Of a stretch of DNA of 7,046 nt, positions 1 to 5,691 are shown one piece after another. Numbering within the stretch: the stretch's first letter is position 1; each line of letters starts with the position of its first letter. The notes under the pieces are model-generated. The model was not told where the DNA came from. It did not search any database and worked only from the letters and a program-made list of their open reading frames with translations. Made by a program: the position numbers and the translations under genes. The stretch comes from Verrucomicrobiota bacterium (GTDB taxonomy: Bacteria; Verrucomicrobiota; Verrucomicrobiia; Limisphaerales; CAIQOK01): assembly GCA_025363535.1 (NCBI GenBank), contig JANYDP010000576.1, positions 1 through 7,046 of the forward strand. Reading direction: 5' to 3'.

Positions 1-88
1 ATTCACGTTGGGACAATATCCGTCGATGATTTTCGAGAATGGCCTTCACGGCAACTCTGAATTGCGGAAAACAATCCCCAAAACACGC

Positions 89-120
89 CCGGGAGCCGGA
101 TTGAACAATTCGGCTCCCGG
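89..120 (-). terminator. Probable rho-independent terminator of xylA
   Basis: A perfect 10-bp inverted repeat (89-98 pairing with 111-120, CCGGGAGCCG) lies 21 bp past the xylA stop codon. The loop can pair further (a G-T wobble, then three A-T pairs), leaving a GAAC tetraloop, so the stem reaches about 14 bp. Read on the minus strand, the stem is followed by a moderately T-rich stretch (GTTTTGGGGATTGTTTT) and not a clean U-run. The other direction has no T tract. The position and stem strength fit a terminator for xylA; the interrupted U tract is the weak point. Confidence 0.7.
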
Positions 121-141
121 AGCGGGTTCAAGATCGAAAAA

Positions 142-1455
142 TCAGATGAACTCGTTGATCAAGTTCTCCAAAAATTCCTGGCGGCCGCTTACGTTGGTCT
201 TGGCGTCGCCTTGTTTCAAAATGTAGGTTTCGAGTTCCCTCATCGTGGCTTTGCCGGATTCGATCTTCGCGCCGATGCCGCTGTCCCAGGAGGCGTAACG
301 ATTCTTCACGAACTCCGCGAGGCGACCGTCCTTGCGGATGGCGGCGGCGATCTTCAGGCCGCGCGCGAAGGCATCCATGCCGCCGATGTGCGCGTGAAAC
401 AAATCCACCGGCTCGAAACTTTCGCGGCGAACCTTCGCGTCGAAGTTCACGCCGCCCGTGGTGAGTCCGCCATATTTCAGAATGGCGAGCATCGTGTGCG
501 TTGTGAGGTAAATGCTGGTCGGGAATTGATCTGTGTCCCAGCCGAGCAGTTCGTCGCCGGTGTTGGCGTCAATGGAACCGAGCGCGTTGGCCGCGCCGGA
601 GACTTCCAGTTCGTGCTGCATCGTGTGGCCCGCGAGGGTCGCGTGGTTTGTCTCGATGTTCAGCTTGAAGTGCGGGAGCAGGTCGTATTCGCGCAGGAAG
701 TTCAGGCACGCGGCGGCGTCGGAATCGTACTGATGCTTGGTCGGCTCTTTCGGTTTCGGCTCAATGTAGAACTGGCCTTTGAAACCGATCTGCTTCTTGT
801 AGGCGACGGCCATGTGCAGCAGTTTCGCGAGGTGATCGAGTTCGCGTTTCATGTCGGTGTTCAGCAAAGTCATGTAGCCTTCGCGTCCGCCCCAGAAGGT
901 GTAGCCCGCGCCGCCGAGTTCGTGCGTTACCTCCAGCGCCTTCTTGATCTGGGCGGCGGCGAACGCGAACACATCCGCATTGCAGCTCGTGCCGGCACCG
1001 TGAACGAAGCGCGGATTGGAAAATAAGTTGGCCGTGCCCCACAGAAGTTTGATGCCGGTGCGCTTCTGCTCTTCTTTGAGAACTTTTGCCACCGCGTCGA
1101 AATTCTTGTTCGATTCGCCGAGCGACCGGCCTTCCGGGGCCACATCACGGTCGTGCCAGGCGTAGAATGGGGCGCCAAGTTTTTCGATGAACTCAAACGC
1201 CACACGCGCGCGATTCTGAGCATTCTTCACCGAGTTGGTGCCGTCATCCCACGGACGAATAGCCGTGCCCGGGCCAAACGGATCGGAACCCGTTCCGCGA
1301 AAGGTGTGCCAGTAAACCACCGCGAAACGCAGATGGTCGCGCATGGTTTTGCCCTCGACGATTTCGTCAGCGTTGTAATGTTTGAACGCGAGCGGATGGC
1401 GCGAGTTCGGTCCTTCGTAGGCGATTTTGTTGATCTTCGGAAAGGCGGTCTTCAT
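142..1455 (-). CDS. xylA: Xylose isomerase (class II)
   Basis: Interconverts D-xylose and D-xylulose (and D-glucose and D-fructose) in the cytoplasm with two divalent metal ions; it is the first step of the isomerase route of xylose use. The 437-residue TIM-barrel protein has every expected active-site residue at the numbering used for the E. coli enzyme: His101 and Asp104 (AWHDRD), Glu232 and Lys234 (IEPKP), Glu268 and His271 (IETNH), Asp296, Asp307 and Asp309 (WDTDQ), and Asp339. WGGREGY (188-194) and LFHAHIGGMDAFARGLK (352-368) are family signatures. I chose the ATG at 1455 because it gives this numbering and the usual start (FPKINKIAYEG); a TTG eight codons upstream is in frame but less likely. 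No clear Shine-Dalgarno is visible. No xylulokinase or xylose transporter gene is in the window. The gene is divergent from yebC and ends at a hairpin. Length is normal for class II and nothing suggests damage. Confidence 0.97.
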   Translation of the reverse strand: MKTAFPKINKIAYEGPNSRHPLAFKHYNADEIVEGKTMRDHLRFAVVYWHTFRGTGSDPFGPGTAIRPWDDGTNSVKNAQNRARVAFEFIEKLGAPFYAWHDRDVAPEGRSLGESNKNFDAVAKVLKEEQKRTGIKLLWGTANLFSNPRFVHGAGTSCNADVFAFAAAQIKKALEVTHELGGAGYTFWGGREGYMTLLNTDMKRELDHLAKLLHMAVAYKKQIGFKGQFYIEPKPKEPTKHQYDSDAAACLNFLREYDLLPHFKLNIETNHATLAGHTMQHELEVSGAANALGSIDANTGDELLGWDTDQFPTSIYLTTHTMLAILKYGGLTTGGVNFDAKVRRESFEPVDLFHAHIGGMDAFARGLKIAAAIRKDGRLAEFVKNRYASWDSGIGAKIESGKATMRELETYILKQGDAKTNVSGRQEFLENLINEFI

Positions 1456-1590
1456 TTGTTGTAAAATTAATTGAACCAAGCTGGGTTAACTAATTGTTTC
1501 GAGGTCACATTGTTAATTTGGAAATTAAAAAAGTCGAGCGCGAGTTGTGCGGAGTTGAATTCGCTCCGCCGCCTCTGTTAGTCTGCACAC
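1456..1590. promoter_or_regulatory. Divergent xylA/yebC intergenic region with a candidate operator
   Basis: These 135 bp separate two divergent genes and must hold the promoter of each. The xylA-proximal half (about 1460-1535) is strongly AT-rich compared with the surrounding coding DNA. It contains a perfect inverted repeat, TTAATTTGGAAATTAA, at 1513-1528 (7-bp arms, GG spacer), a plausible repressor or activator site. A palindrome AATTAATT lies at 1465-1472 in the xylA leader. A small GC hairpin (GCGGAG 1549-1554 with CTCCGC 1564-1569) lies just upstream of yebC. No convincing -35/-10 pair could be assigned for either gene: TTGAAT at 1555 has no good partner, and TTAACA with TAGTTA on the minus strand is only weakly matching. 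Confidence 0.5.
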
Positions 1591-2322
1591 ATGGGACGAC
1601 AATGGTTGCATGCAAAACGTTTGGTCGCCGGCCTGAAAAAGGGCCGTTCGACCGGGAAACTGGTCCGTGAAATTTCCGTGGCCGCCAAGATGGGCGGCGC
1701 GGATCCTTCGATGAACGCACGGCTCTTCACCGCCGTTGAGAAGGCCAAGAAGGACAGCGTGACCAAGGACGCCATCCAGCGCGCCATCAACAAGGGGGCG
1801 GGCATCGGCGACGAAAAACTCATTATGGAGCAGGTGACCTTTGAGGGTTATGCGCCGCACAAGGTACCGCTCATCGTCGAGGTCTATACCGACAACGTGA
1901 ACCGCACTGCCCCGGAAATCCGGGTGTTGTTCAAAAAGGGCCAGCTCGGTACGGGCGGCAGTAATAAATTTCTGTTCGACCACGTCGGCTTGGTTGAGGC
2001 GCATCATCGCGATGCAAACACCGACCGCGAAGCCGCCGCCATTGAGGCTGGCGCGAATGAAGTCGAGCCGCTGACCCACGAGCAGAACGATGACATCCCC
2101 GCCGAAGCCGCCGGCGTGCGCTTCATCTGCGACCGCACGGCGGTGCATGCGGTTTCAAGCTGGCTGGGCAAGAATGGCTGGACGGTGGTGACCAGCGAAC
2201 TGGGCTACGTGCCGAAACAATTTCCCGAACTTACCGACGCGCAGCGCGGCGAGGTGGGTGAATTCTTGCAGACGCTCGACGACCACGACGACGTGCATCG
2301 CGTCTGGGCGGCGGTGAAATAA
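1591..2322 (+). CDS. YebC/PmpR (TACO1-like) family protein
   Basis: A cytoplasmic YebC-family protein of 243 residues, the usual length. The family was long annotated as DNA-binding transcriptional regulators (PmpR). More recent work assigns members, including mitochondrial TACO1, to helping ribosomes translate proline-rich stretches. Visible features are the basic N-terminal domain with KLVREISVAAKMGG (23-36), DAIQRAINKGAG (60-71), FEGYAPHKVPLIVEV (84-98), DNVNRT (101-106), and the C-terminal FPELTDAQRG (211-220) and LDDHDDVHRVWAAV (229-242). The start MGRQWLHAKR differs from the common MAGHSKWANIKHRK and resembles the YeeN-like branch, a form I associate with Verrucomicrobiota. The ATG at 1591 gives this conserved N-terminus, so the start is secure although no Shine-Dalgarno is visible. 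It is the only confident plus-strand gene here and converges on the cytochrome gene. Which paralogue function it has (translation factor or regulator) cannot be told from sequence. Confidence 0.95.
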   Translation: MGRQWLHAKRLVAGLKKGRSTGKLVREISVAAKMGGADPSMNARLFTAVEKAKKDSVTKDAIQRAINKGAGIGDEKLIMEQVTFEGYAPHKVPLIVEVYTDNVNRTAPEIRVLFKKGQLGTGGSNKFLFDHVGLVEAHHRDANTDREAAAIEAGANEVEPLTHEQNDDIPAEAAGVRFICDRTAVHAVSSWLGKNGWTVVTSELGYVPKQFPELTDAQRGEVGEFLQTLDDHDDVHRVWAAVK

Positions 2323-2384
2323 CGGAAGCTGAAGCATCAAGTTCCAAACCAGGAGCTCAGGAGCTGGCTAAAAAATAAAACAAA

Positions 2385-2415
2385 CGCCGCGTTGAAGGTT
2401 CGCTTCAACGCGGCG
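2385..2415. terminator. Bidirectional terminator between yebC and the cytochrome gene
   Basis: A perfect 13-bp inverted repeat (2385-2397, CGCCGCGTTGAAG, with 2403-2415) closes on a 5-nt GTTCG loop. On the minus strand it lies 21 bp after the cytochrome stop codon and is followed by TTTGTTTTATTTTTT, a strong U tract. On the plus strand, 62 bp after the yebC stop, it is followed by ATTGCTTTTC, a weaker tract. It therefore most probably stops both convergent transcripts, and most efficiently the minus-strand one. Confidence 0.88.
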
Positions 2416-2436
2416 ATTGCTTTTCAAAAAGAAGAG

Positions 2437-2985
2437 TTACTTCGCGCCCTGATCAATCCACGCGCGCACCAGGCCGACCTGATCCGCCGTCAGCGGCTTT
2501 GGCGGCGGGCCTTGCGGACGCTGGCCGGGACCGCCAGCGGGGCCGTTGGTGCCGTGCATTTCGCCGGGGCCGCCGTCACGATGTTCGCCACCGGGAGGCG
2601 GCGGGCCGCCGGGACCGCCGGGGCCGCCGCGCTTGCCACCTCTGGGTTTGGGCGGCATGGCGTTTTCGGGATCCAGCTGCGAAACGGCGATGACCAAGTC
2701 GCTCTCCGCGCTCTTGCCGGGTTGCAACACCTTACCTTCTTTGCCGCCTTTGAGTACGCCTTCCAGGGTCGTGAGCCGGAGGCCGGCCTTGGGGCGCTCG
2801 GCACCGTGGCAGCGGTTGCAGGAGGCTTCAAAAATCGGTTTGATGTTCTTGTCGAACGTGACGTCCGGCTGGGTGGAGGCGGGCGGAAGTTTGCTGAGGT
2901 CAACGGCCGAGACGGTGGAGACGAGCGCGAGCGCTGTCACCGCCGCCAGTCCAAGCGAGGAGAGGGATTTGGTTTGATGGTTCAT
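2437..2985 (-). CDS. Exported single-haem cytochrome c with Pro/Gly-rich tail
   Basis: A 182-residue exported c-type cytochrome of the kind abundant in planctomycetes and Verrucomicrobiota (resembling the PSCyt1 domain); the electron-transfer partner is unknown. Residues 1-27 form a Sec signal peptide: a short basic start, a hydrophobic LGLAAVTALALVSTV core, and a VSA cleavage site. Then comes VTFDKNIKPIFEASCNRCHG with the haem-attachment motif CNRCH at 56-60, followed by AGLRLTTLEGVLKGGKEGKVLQPG and AMPP (109-112), whose Met110 is the likely distal haem ligand. The end, LTADQVGLVRAWIDQGAK (165-182), is the usual C-terminal helix. Between AMPP and that helix is a low-complexity insert of about 50 residues rich in Gly and Pro, with runs PPPP and PPP and several His. 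The ATG at 2985 starts the signal peptide; the reading frame stays open upstream to 3108, but that part has no homologous character. The 143 bp between this gene and bioD suggest its own promoter, for which I see no clear motif. Confidence 0.88.
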   Translation of the reverse strand: MNHQTKSLSSLGLAAVTALALVSTVSAVDLSKLPPASTQPDVTFDKNIKPIFEASCNRCHGAERPKAGLRLTTLEGVLKGGKEGKVLQPGKSAESDLVIAVSQLDPENAMPPKPRGGKRGGPGGPGGPPPPGGEHRDGGPGEMHGTNGPAGGPGQRPQGPPPKPLTADQVGLVRAWIDQGAK

Positions 2986-3128
2986 TTTTAGTCGTAGTTG
3001 TTTTATTTTAATTTCAGACGACCCCCGCCCGTAAATATTCACTGGACTCGGGCTTCCGTGAGTCGGCTGGCTGGGGAGATACTGCGTTAGCGCCTCGGCC
3101 CAAGGCAAGCGCGGGTTGCAGGCGGGCT
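2986..3128. other. Intergenic gap between bioD and the cytochrome gene
   Basis: These 143 bp lie between the bioD stop and the cytochrome start, both on the minus strand. The cytochrome-proximal part (about 2986-3015) is AT-rich, as expected near a promoter or leader. The rest is GC-rich. No convincing terminator for bioD is present: the only pairing is a short GCCT/AGGC stem near 3092-3106 without a following T tract. No gene or RNA is recognisable. Confidence 0.5.
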
Positions 3129-3803
3129 TCAGCCACCCAATGATTTCACCAATGCTGCCAGCGGCTTGATGACGGGCTGGTTTGGCCCGGAAACATTGAT
3201 CTGCGGCAGTTCATGCACGCGCGGCGGTCCAAGTTTTTCGCGGAGGAATTTCAAATTACCCCGGCTCGCGGCATCCGGTTTCGCGGGGGCCATCAGCACC
3301 ACCTGGGTTTTTGGCGCAAGGCTGCCGGGTAGCGCGGCCAGGGTCAGCAGCACTTGATTGATCGCGCCCAACCGGTTGGGCGCGACCACCACGGGGGCAG
3401 CTCGCAAGGCCTTGATCAAATCGCGCGAATCAAAATCCTCGCCCAGCGGACTCAACAAGCCGCCCGCGCCTTCCACGATTAAAACTGGAAACCGTTGCTG
3501 CAACCGCCGCGCGGCGGTCACGACCTGTGTGAGCGTCACTTTTCTTCTCTCCGCCCGCGCCGCCAGCAACGGCGACACCGCCGCCCGAAAATGCCAGGGA
3601 TTGATTTCATCCAAGGTCAACGTGCCACCGAGCGCGGCGTGCAAGGTTTCGGCATCGTCGCGCCCGCCCGAACAGACGGGCTTGAAAGCTCCGACGGAAA
3701 TTCCCCGGCCGCGAAAATGCCGGACAAGCAAAGCGGCCAGCACGGTTTTGCCCACGCCCGTGTCCGTGCCGGTGATGAAAAGAATCCTTGGTTTCACGCG
3801 CAA
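3129..3803 (-). CDS. bioD: ATP-dependent dethiobiotin synthetase
   Basis: Catalyses closure of the ureido ring: 7,8-diaminopelargonic acid + CO2 + ATP gives dethiobiotin, the penultimate step of biotin synthesis, in the cytoplasm. The 224-residue protein has the normal family length. It shows the P-loop GTDTGVGKT (12-20), KPVCSG (41-46) with the substrate-binding lysine, the acidic/Gly motif VEGAGGLLSPL (110-120), and the NRLGAINQVLLTL segment (143-155). The usual Asn of the nucleotide-base-binding segment is not obvious: the matching region reads VVLMAPAKPDA. There is no ATG. The start is either TTG at 3803 (used here) or GTG at 3797, and both immediately precede KPRILFITGTD. The gene follows the ribE stop by 4 or 10 bp, so the two are almost certainly co-transcribed and probably translationally coupled. 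No other bio gene is in the window. Confidence 0.94.
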   Translation of the reverse strand: MRVKPRILFITGTDTGVGKTVLAALLVRHFRGRGISVGAFKPVCSGGRDDAETLHAALGGTLTLDEINPWHFRAAVSPLLAARAERRKVTLTQVVTAARRLQQRFPVLIVEGAGGLLSPLGEDFDSRDLIKALRAAPVVVAPNRLGAINQVLLTLAALPGSLAPKTQVVLMAPAKPDAASRGNLKFLREKLGPPRVHELPQINVSGPNQPVIKPLAALVKSLGG

Positions 3804-3807
3804 AAAT

Positions 3808-4419
3808 TCAACGCCCGCGCCGCGCCGCCAGAAATTTTTCGGCGTACTTGCCGAGCAGATCAGCTTCGAGATTCACGGCGTCGCCCACCTGGCGCTCCTG
3901 GAGCGCCGTCACCTCGAACGTGTGCGGGATGATCCAGATGCGGAAACTTTTTTTGTTCACGGCCGCAACCGTCAGGCTCATGCCGTCCAATGCGATGGAG
4001 CCTTTGGCGATCACGTAGCGCATCACCCCGGGCGGCGCGGCAATGTCGAGCACATGGTCGGCGCCGGATTTTTCCCAGCGAACAATTTTTCCCAGGCCGT
4101 CCACATGGCCGGTCACGAAATGCCCGCCCAGTTCGCCGTCCGCCCGCAACGGCCGTTCGAGATTCACCAATGCGTCGGGCTTCGCGAACTGAAAATTGGT
4201 CAGTTGCCAGCTCTCCTGTAGCAGATCGAACTGAATCAGTTTTGATTTTCCGCGCGTCGAAATCTTCACGGCGGTGAGGCAGCAGCCGTTCACCGCCACG
4301 CTGCCGCCGATTTTCAACCCGCGTCCGCAGAGATTGGCGCGCACGGTCATGGCGATGGACTTCGGCGTGGGCGTGATGCGTTCGATGACCCCGGCTTCTT
4401 CGACTATGCCTGTAAACAT
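3808..4419 (-). CDS. ribE: Riboflavin synthase (alpha subunit type)
   Basis: Dismutates two molecules of 6,7-dimethyl-8-ribityllumazine into riboflavin and the pyrimidinedione that is recycled; the last step of riboflavin synthesis, in a cytoplasmic homotrimer. The 203-residue protein has the family's tandem lumazine-binding barrels. The first begins with the diagnostic MFTGIVEE (1-8) and contains NGCCLT (44-49). The second begins at GGHFVTGHVDG (98-108) and contains DGMSLTV (145-151) and IPHT (164-167). The C-terminal NLEADLLGKY (183-192) leads into the trimerisation helix. The ATG at 4419 is fixed by the MFTGIVEE start. ribD lies 66 bp upstream on the same strand and bioD follows almost directly. 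The gap to ribD is too short for an FMN riboswitch. Also called ribC in some genomes. Confidence 0.97.
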   Translation of the reverse strand: MFTGIVEEAGVIERITPTPKSIAMTVRANLCGRGLKIGGSVAVNGCCLTAVKISTRGKSKLIQFDLLQESWQLTNFQFAKPDALVNLERPLRADGELGGHFVTGHVDGLGKIVRWEKSGADHVLDIAAPPGVMRYVIAKGSIALDGMSLTVAAVNKKSFRIWIIPHTFEVTALQERQVGDAVNLEADLLGKYAEKFLAARRGR

Positions 4420-4485
4420 GCGGTGAAATTAGAGGTGAAACCAAATCGCGTCGAGCCGTGTTTTGCCAACTGCGCCCTGGAATTG

Positions 4486-5628
4486 TCAACGCTCAGCCAC
4501 CCGGGCGGTCAGGAACAAATCCTCGCCCAGCTTGCGCCACTCGACCTCGCGAAGTTGGAGAATGTCGCTCAAACTTTTTGCGCCCTCGCCTGCTACGCCT
4601 TTGCGCGCGTCTCGTCCACCGAGAATCTTCGGTGCGTAGAAGAACGCGACGCGTTGTGCCAGGCCGCCCAGCAGGAAGGAGGCGTTGACCTCGCCGCCAC
4701 CTTCGACGAGCAGGCTGGTGACATTTTCCCGGCCAAGTCTTTTCAAGAGCCAGCGCAGATCAATTGGCGATTGGCGATTGCCGATTGGCGATTTGGAAAC
4801 CGGGGCGATGAGCACATCCACCTGCTTCGCCAAAGCCTCGACACGCTTTTGTGGCGCGCGCTTACTTACGACAACGGTGGTCAACGCCGCCTGCTCATCA
4901 CCGACCACCTTCGCGGTCAGCGGCGTCCGCGCCAATGAATCCAAAACAATCCGGCGAAGCTGTTTTGCTTTCCGCTTTCCGTTTTCCGCCTTCCGCTTTC
5001 TAAACGTCAGGCTCGGATCATCCGCGAGAATCGTATTGATGCCGACCAGGATGGCATCGCTGCCCTGCCGTAATTTCATTCCCTGCGCGCGGGACTGTTC
5101 GCCCGTAATCCATTTGGATTCACCGCTGGCCGTCGCGATTTTTCCATCCAAGGTCATCGCCGCCTTCACGGTGACGAACGGGGTGCGATGAACGATCCAG
5201 TGGTTGAAGGATTCATTCAACCTGCCGCACTCTTCCCCCAGCAGCGCGTGAACGACTTCAATCCCTGCCCCTTTCAAGATCTGGAAACCTTTGCCCGCGT
5301 GTTTGGGATTCGGATCCGTCGCGCCGATGACCACGCGCCGGATGCCTGCGGCTTTGATGGCTTCCGTGCAGGGCGGCGTGCGGCCGTGCGTGCAGCAGGG
5401 TTCAAGCGTGACGTAGAGCGTCGCTCCTTTGGAATTGTGGCCGCGCTTCTGAGCGGAGCGGAGTGCCTGGATTTCTGCGTGCGGTCCGCCAGCCGGTGCG
5501 GTCCGCCCGCGCCCGATGATTTGGCCGCCTTTCACCAGCAGAGCGCCCACGGTCGGATTAGGCGAAGTAGCTCCAAGACCGTGGCGGGCGAGTCGGAGAG
5601 CTTGTCGGAGGAAGTCGGTGTCGGTCAT
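4486..5628 (-). CDS. ribD: Bifunctional riboflavin deaminase/reductase RibD
   Basis: Carries out steps two and three of riboflavin synthesis: deamination of the GTP cyclohydrolase II product, then NADPH-dependent reduction of its ribosyl side chain. The 380-residue protein has both domains. The N-terminal zinc deaminase (about 1-145) shows SPNPTVGA (22-29), HAE with His50 and Glu52, and EPCCTHGRTPPC (76-87), giving zinc ligands His50, Cys78 and Cys87. The C-terminal reductase (about 148-380) shows VKAAMTLDGKIA (154-165), GSDAILVGINTILADDP (189-205) and LLVEGGGEVNASF (307-319). Two low-complexity stretches, RKRKAENGKRKAKQ (210-223) and SPIGNRQSPI (280-289), are encoded by heptanucleotide tandem repeats (listed separately). 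Both fall in loops that vary between homologues and the frame stays open, so the enzyme is probably active. The ATG at 5628 fits the family start; a TTG 13 codons upstream is less likely. No FMN riboswitch precedes it. Confidence 0.96.
   Translation of the reverse strand: MTDTDFLRQALRLARHGLGATSPNPTVGALLVKGGQIIGRGRTAPAGGPHAEIQALRSAQKRGHNSKGATLYVTLEPCCTHGRTPPCTEAIKAAGIRRVVIGATDPNPKHAGKGFQILKGAGIEVVHALLGEECGRLNESFNHWIVHRTPFVTVKAAMTLDGKIATASGESKWITGEQSRAQGMKLRQGSDAILVGINTILADDPSLTFRKRKAENGKRKAKQLRRIVLDSLARTPLTAKVVGDEQAALTTVVVSKRAPQKRVEALAKQVDVLIAPVSKSPIGNRQSPIDLRWLLKRLGRENVTSLLVEGGGEVNASFLLGGLAQRVAFFYAPKILGGRDARKGVAGEGAKSLSDILQLREVEWRKLGEDLFLTARVAER
4763..4790. repeat. Heptanucleotide tandem repeat, 4 copies of ATTGGCG, inside ribD
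   Basis: Four tandem 7-bp units, ATTGGCG, ATTGGCG, ATTGCCG, ATTGGCG, followed by a decayed ATTTGG. Only one base departs from the consensus within the four units. On the coding (minus) strand the unit reads CGCCAAT, which contains no stop in any frame. Because 7 is not a multiple of 3 it is translated through all three phases, giving SPIGNRQ-SPI with a seven-residue period. It lies in the loop just before the IDLRWLLKRLG helix of the reductase domain. Confidence 0.9.
4967..5001. repeat. Heptanucleotide tandem repeat, 5 copies of GCTTTCC, inside ribD
   Basis: Five tandem 7-bp units: GCTTTCC, GCTTTCC, GTTTTCC, GCCTTCC, GCTTTCT. On the coding (minus) strand the unit is GGAAAGC, stop-free in all frames, and is translated as the Lys/Arg-rich RKRKAENGKRKA. 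It lies between the DDPSLTF segment and the IVLDS strand of the RibD reductase domain, a place of variable length in homologues. The unit differs from the other ribD repeat but has the same length. Confidence 0.9.
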
Positions 5629-5691
5629 TTCGAGGGCAAGGATAGCGGCCGCATTGAAGACGCGCAAACCCCGCGTTAAACCGGGATTGGT

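Noticed and set aside
8..226. A 72-codon plus-strand reading frame at the left edge
   Set aside because: It runs through the xylA terminator hairpin and into the 3' end of xylA, and its product resembles nothing I know. Positions 1-88 hold no feature I can support.
211..1026. A 271-codon plus-strand reading frame opposite xylA
   Set aside because: It is the shadow of the xylA gene, which has all catalytic residues; the plus-strand translation has no recognisable domain and is rich in Arg/Val/Ala as GC-rich antisense frames are.
1525..2148. A 207-codon minus-strand reading frame opposite yebC
   Set aside because: Shadow of yebC, whose conserved motifs fix the coding strand.
2392..2991. A 199-codon plus-strand reading frame opposite the cytochrome gene
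   Set aside because: Antisense to a gene with a signal peptide and a CxxCH motif; it also begins inside the terminator hairpin.
3090..3112. Possible bioD terminator hairpin
   Set aside because: The stem is only 4 bp without bulges and no T-run follows on the minus strand.
3358..4221. A 287-codon plus-strand reading frame across bioD and ribE
   Set aside because: It runs antisense through two well-identified enzymes and their junction, and shows no motif of its own.
4420..4485. FMN riboswitch before ribE (also considered at 5629-5691 before ribD)
   Set aside because: Both gaps are under 70 bp, shorter than the FMN aptamer, and lack its conserved segments.
4961..5001. The heptanucleotide arrays as CRISPR or as signs of a ribD pseudogene
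   Set aside because: Units are 7 bp with no spacers, and the ribD frame and motifs are intact on both sides of each array.
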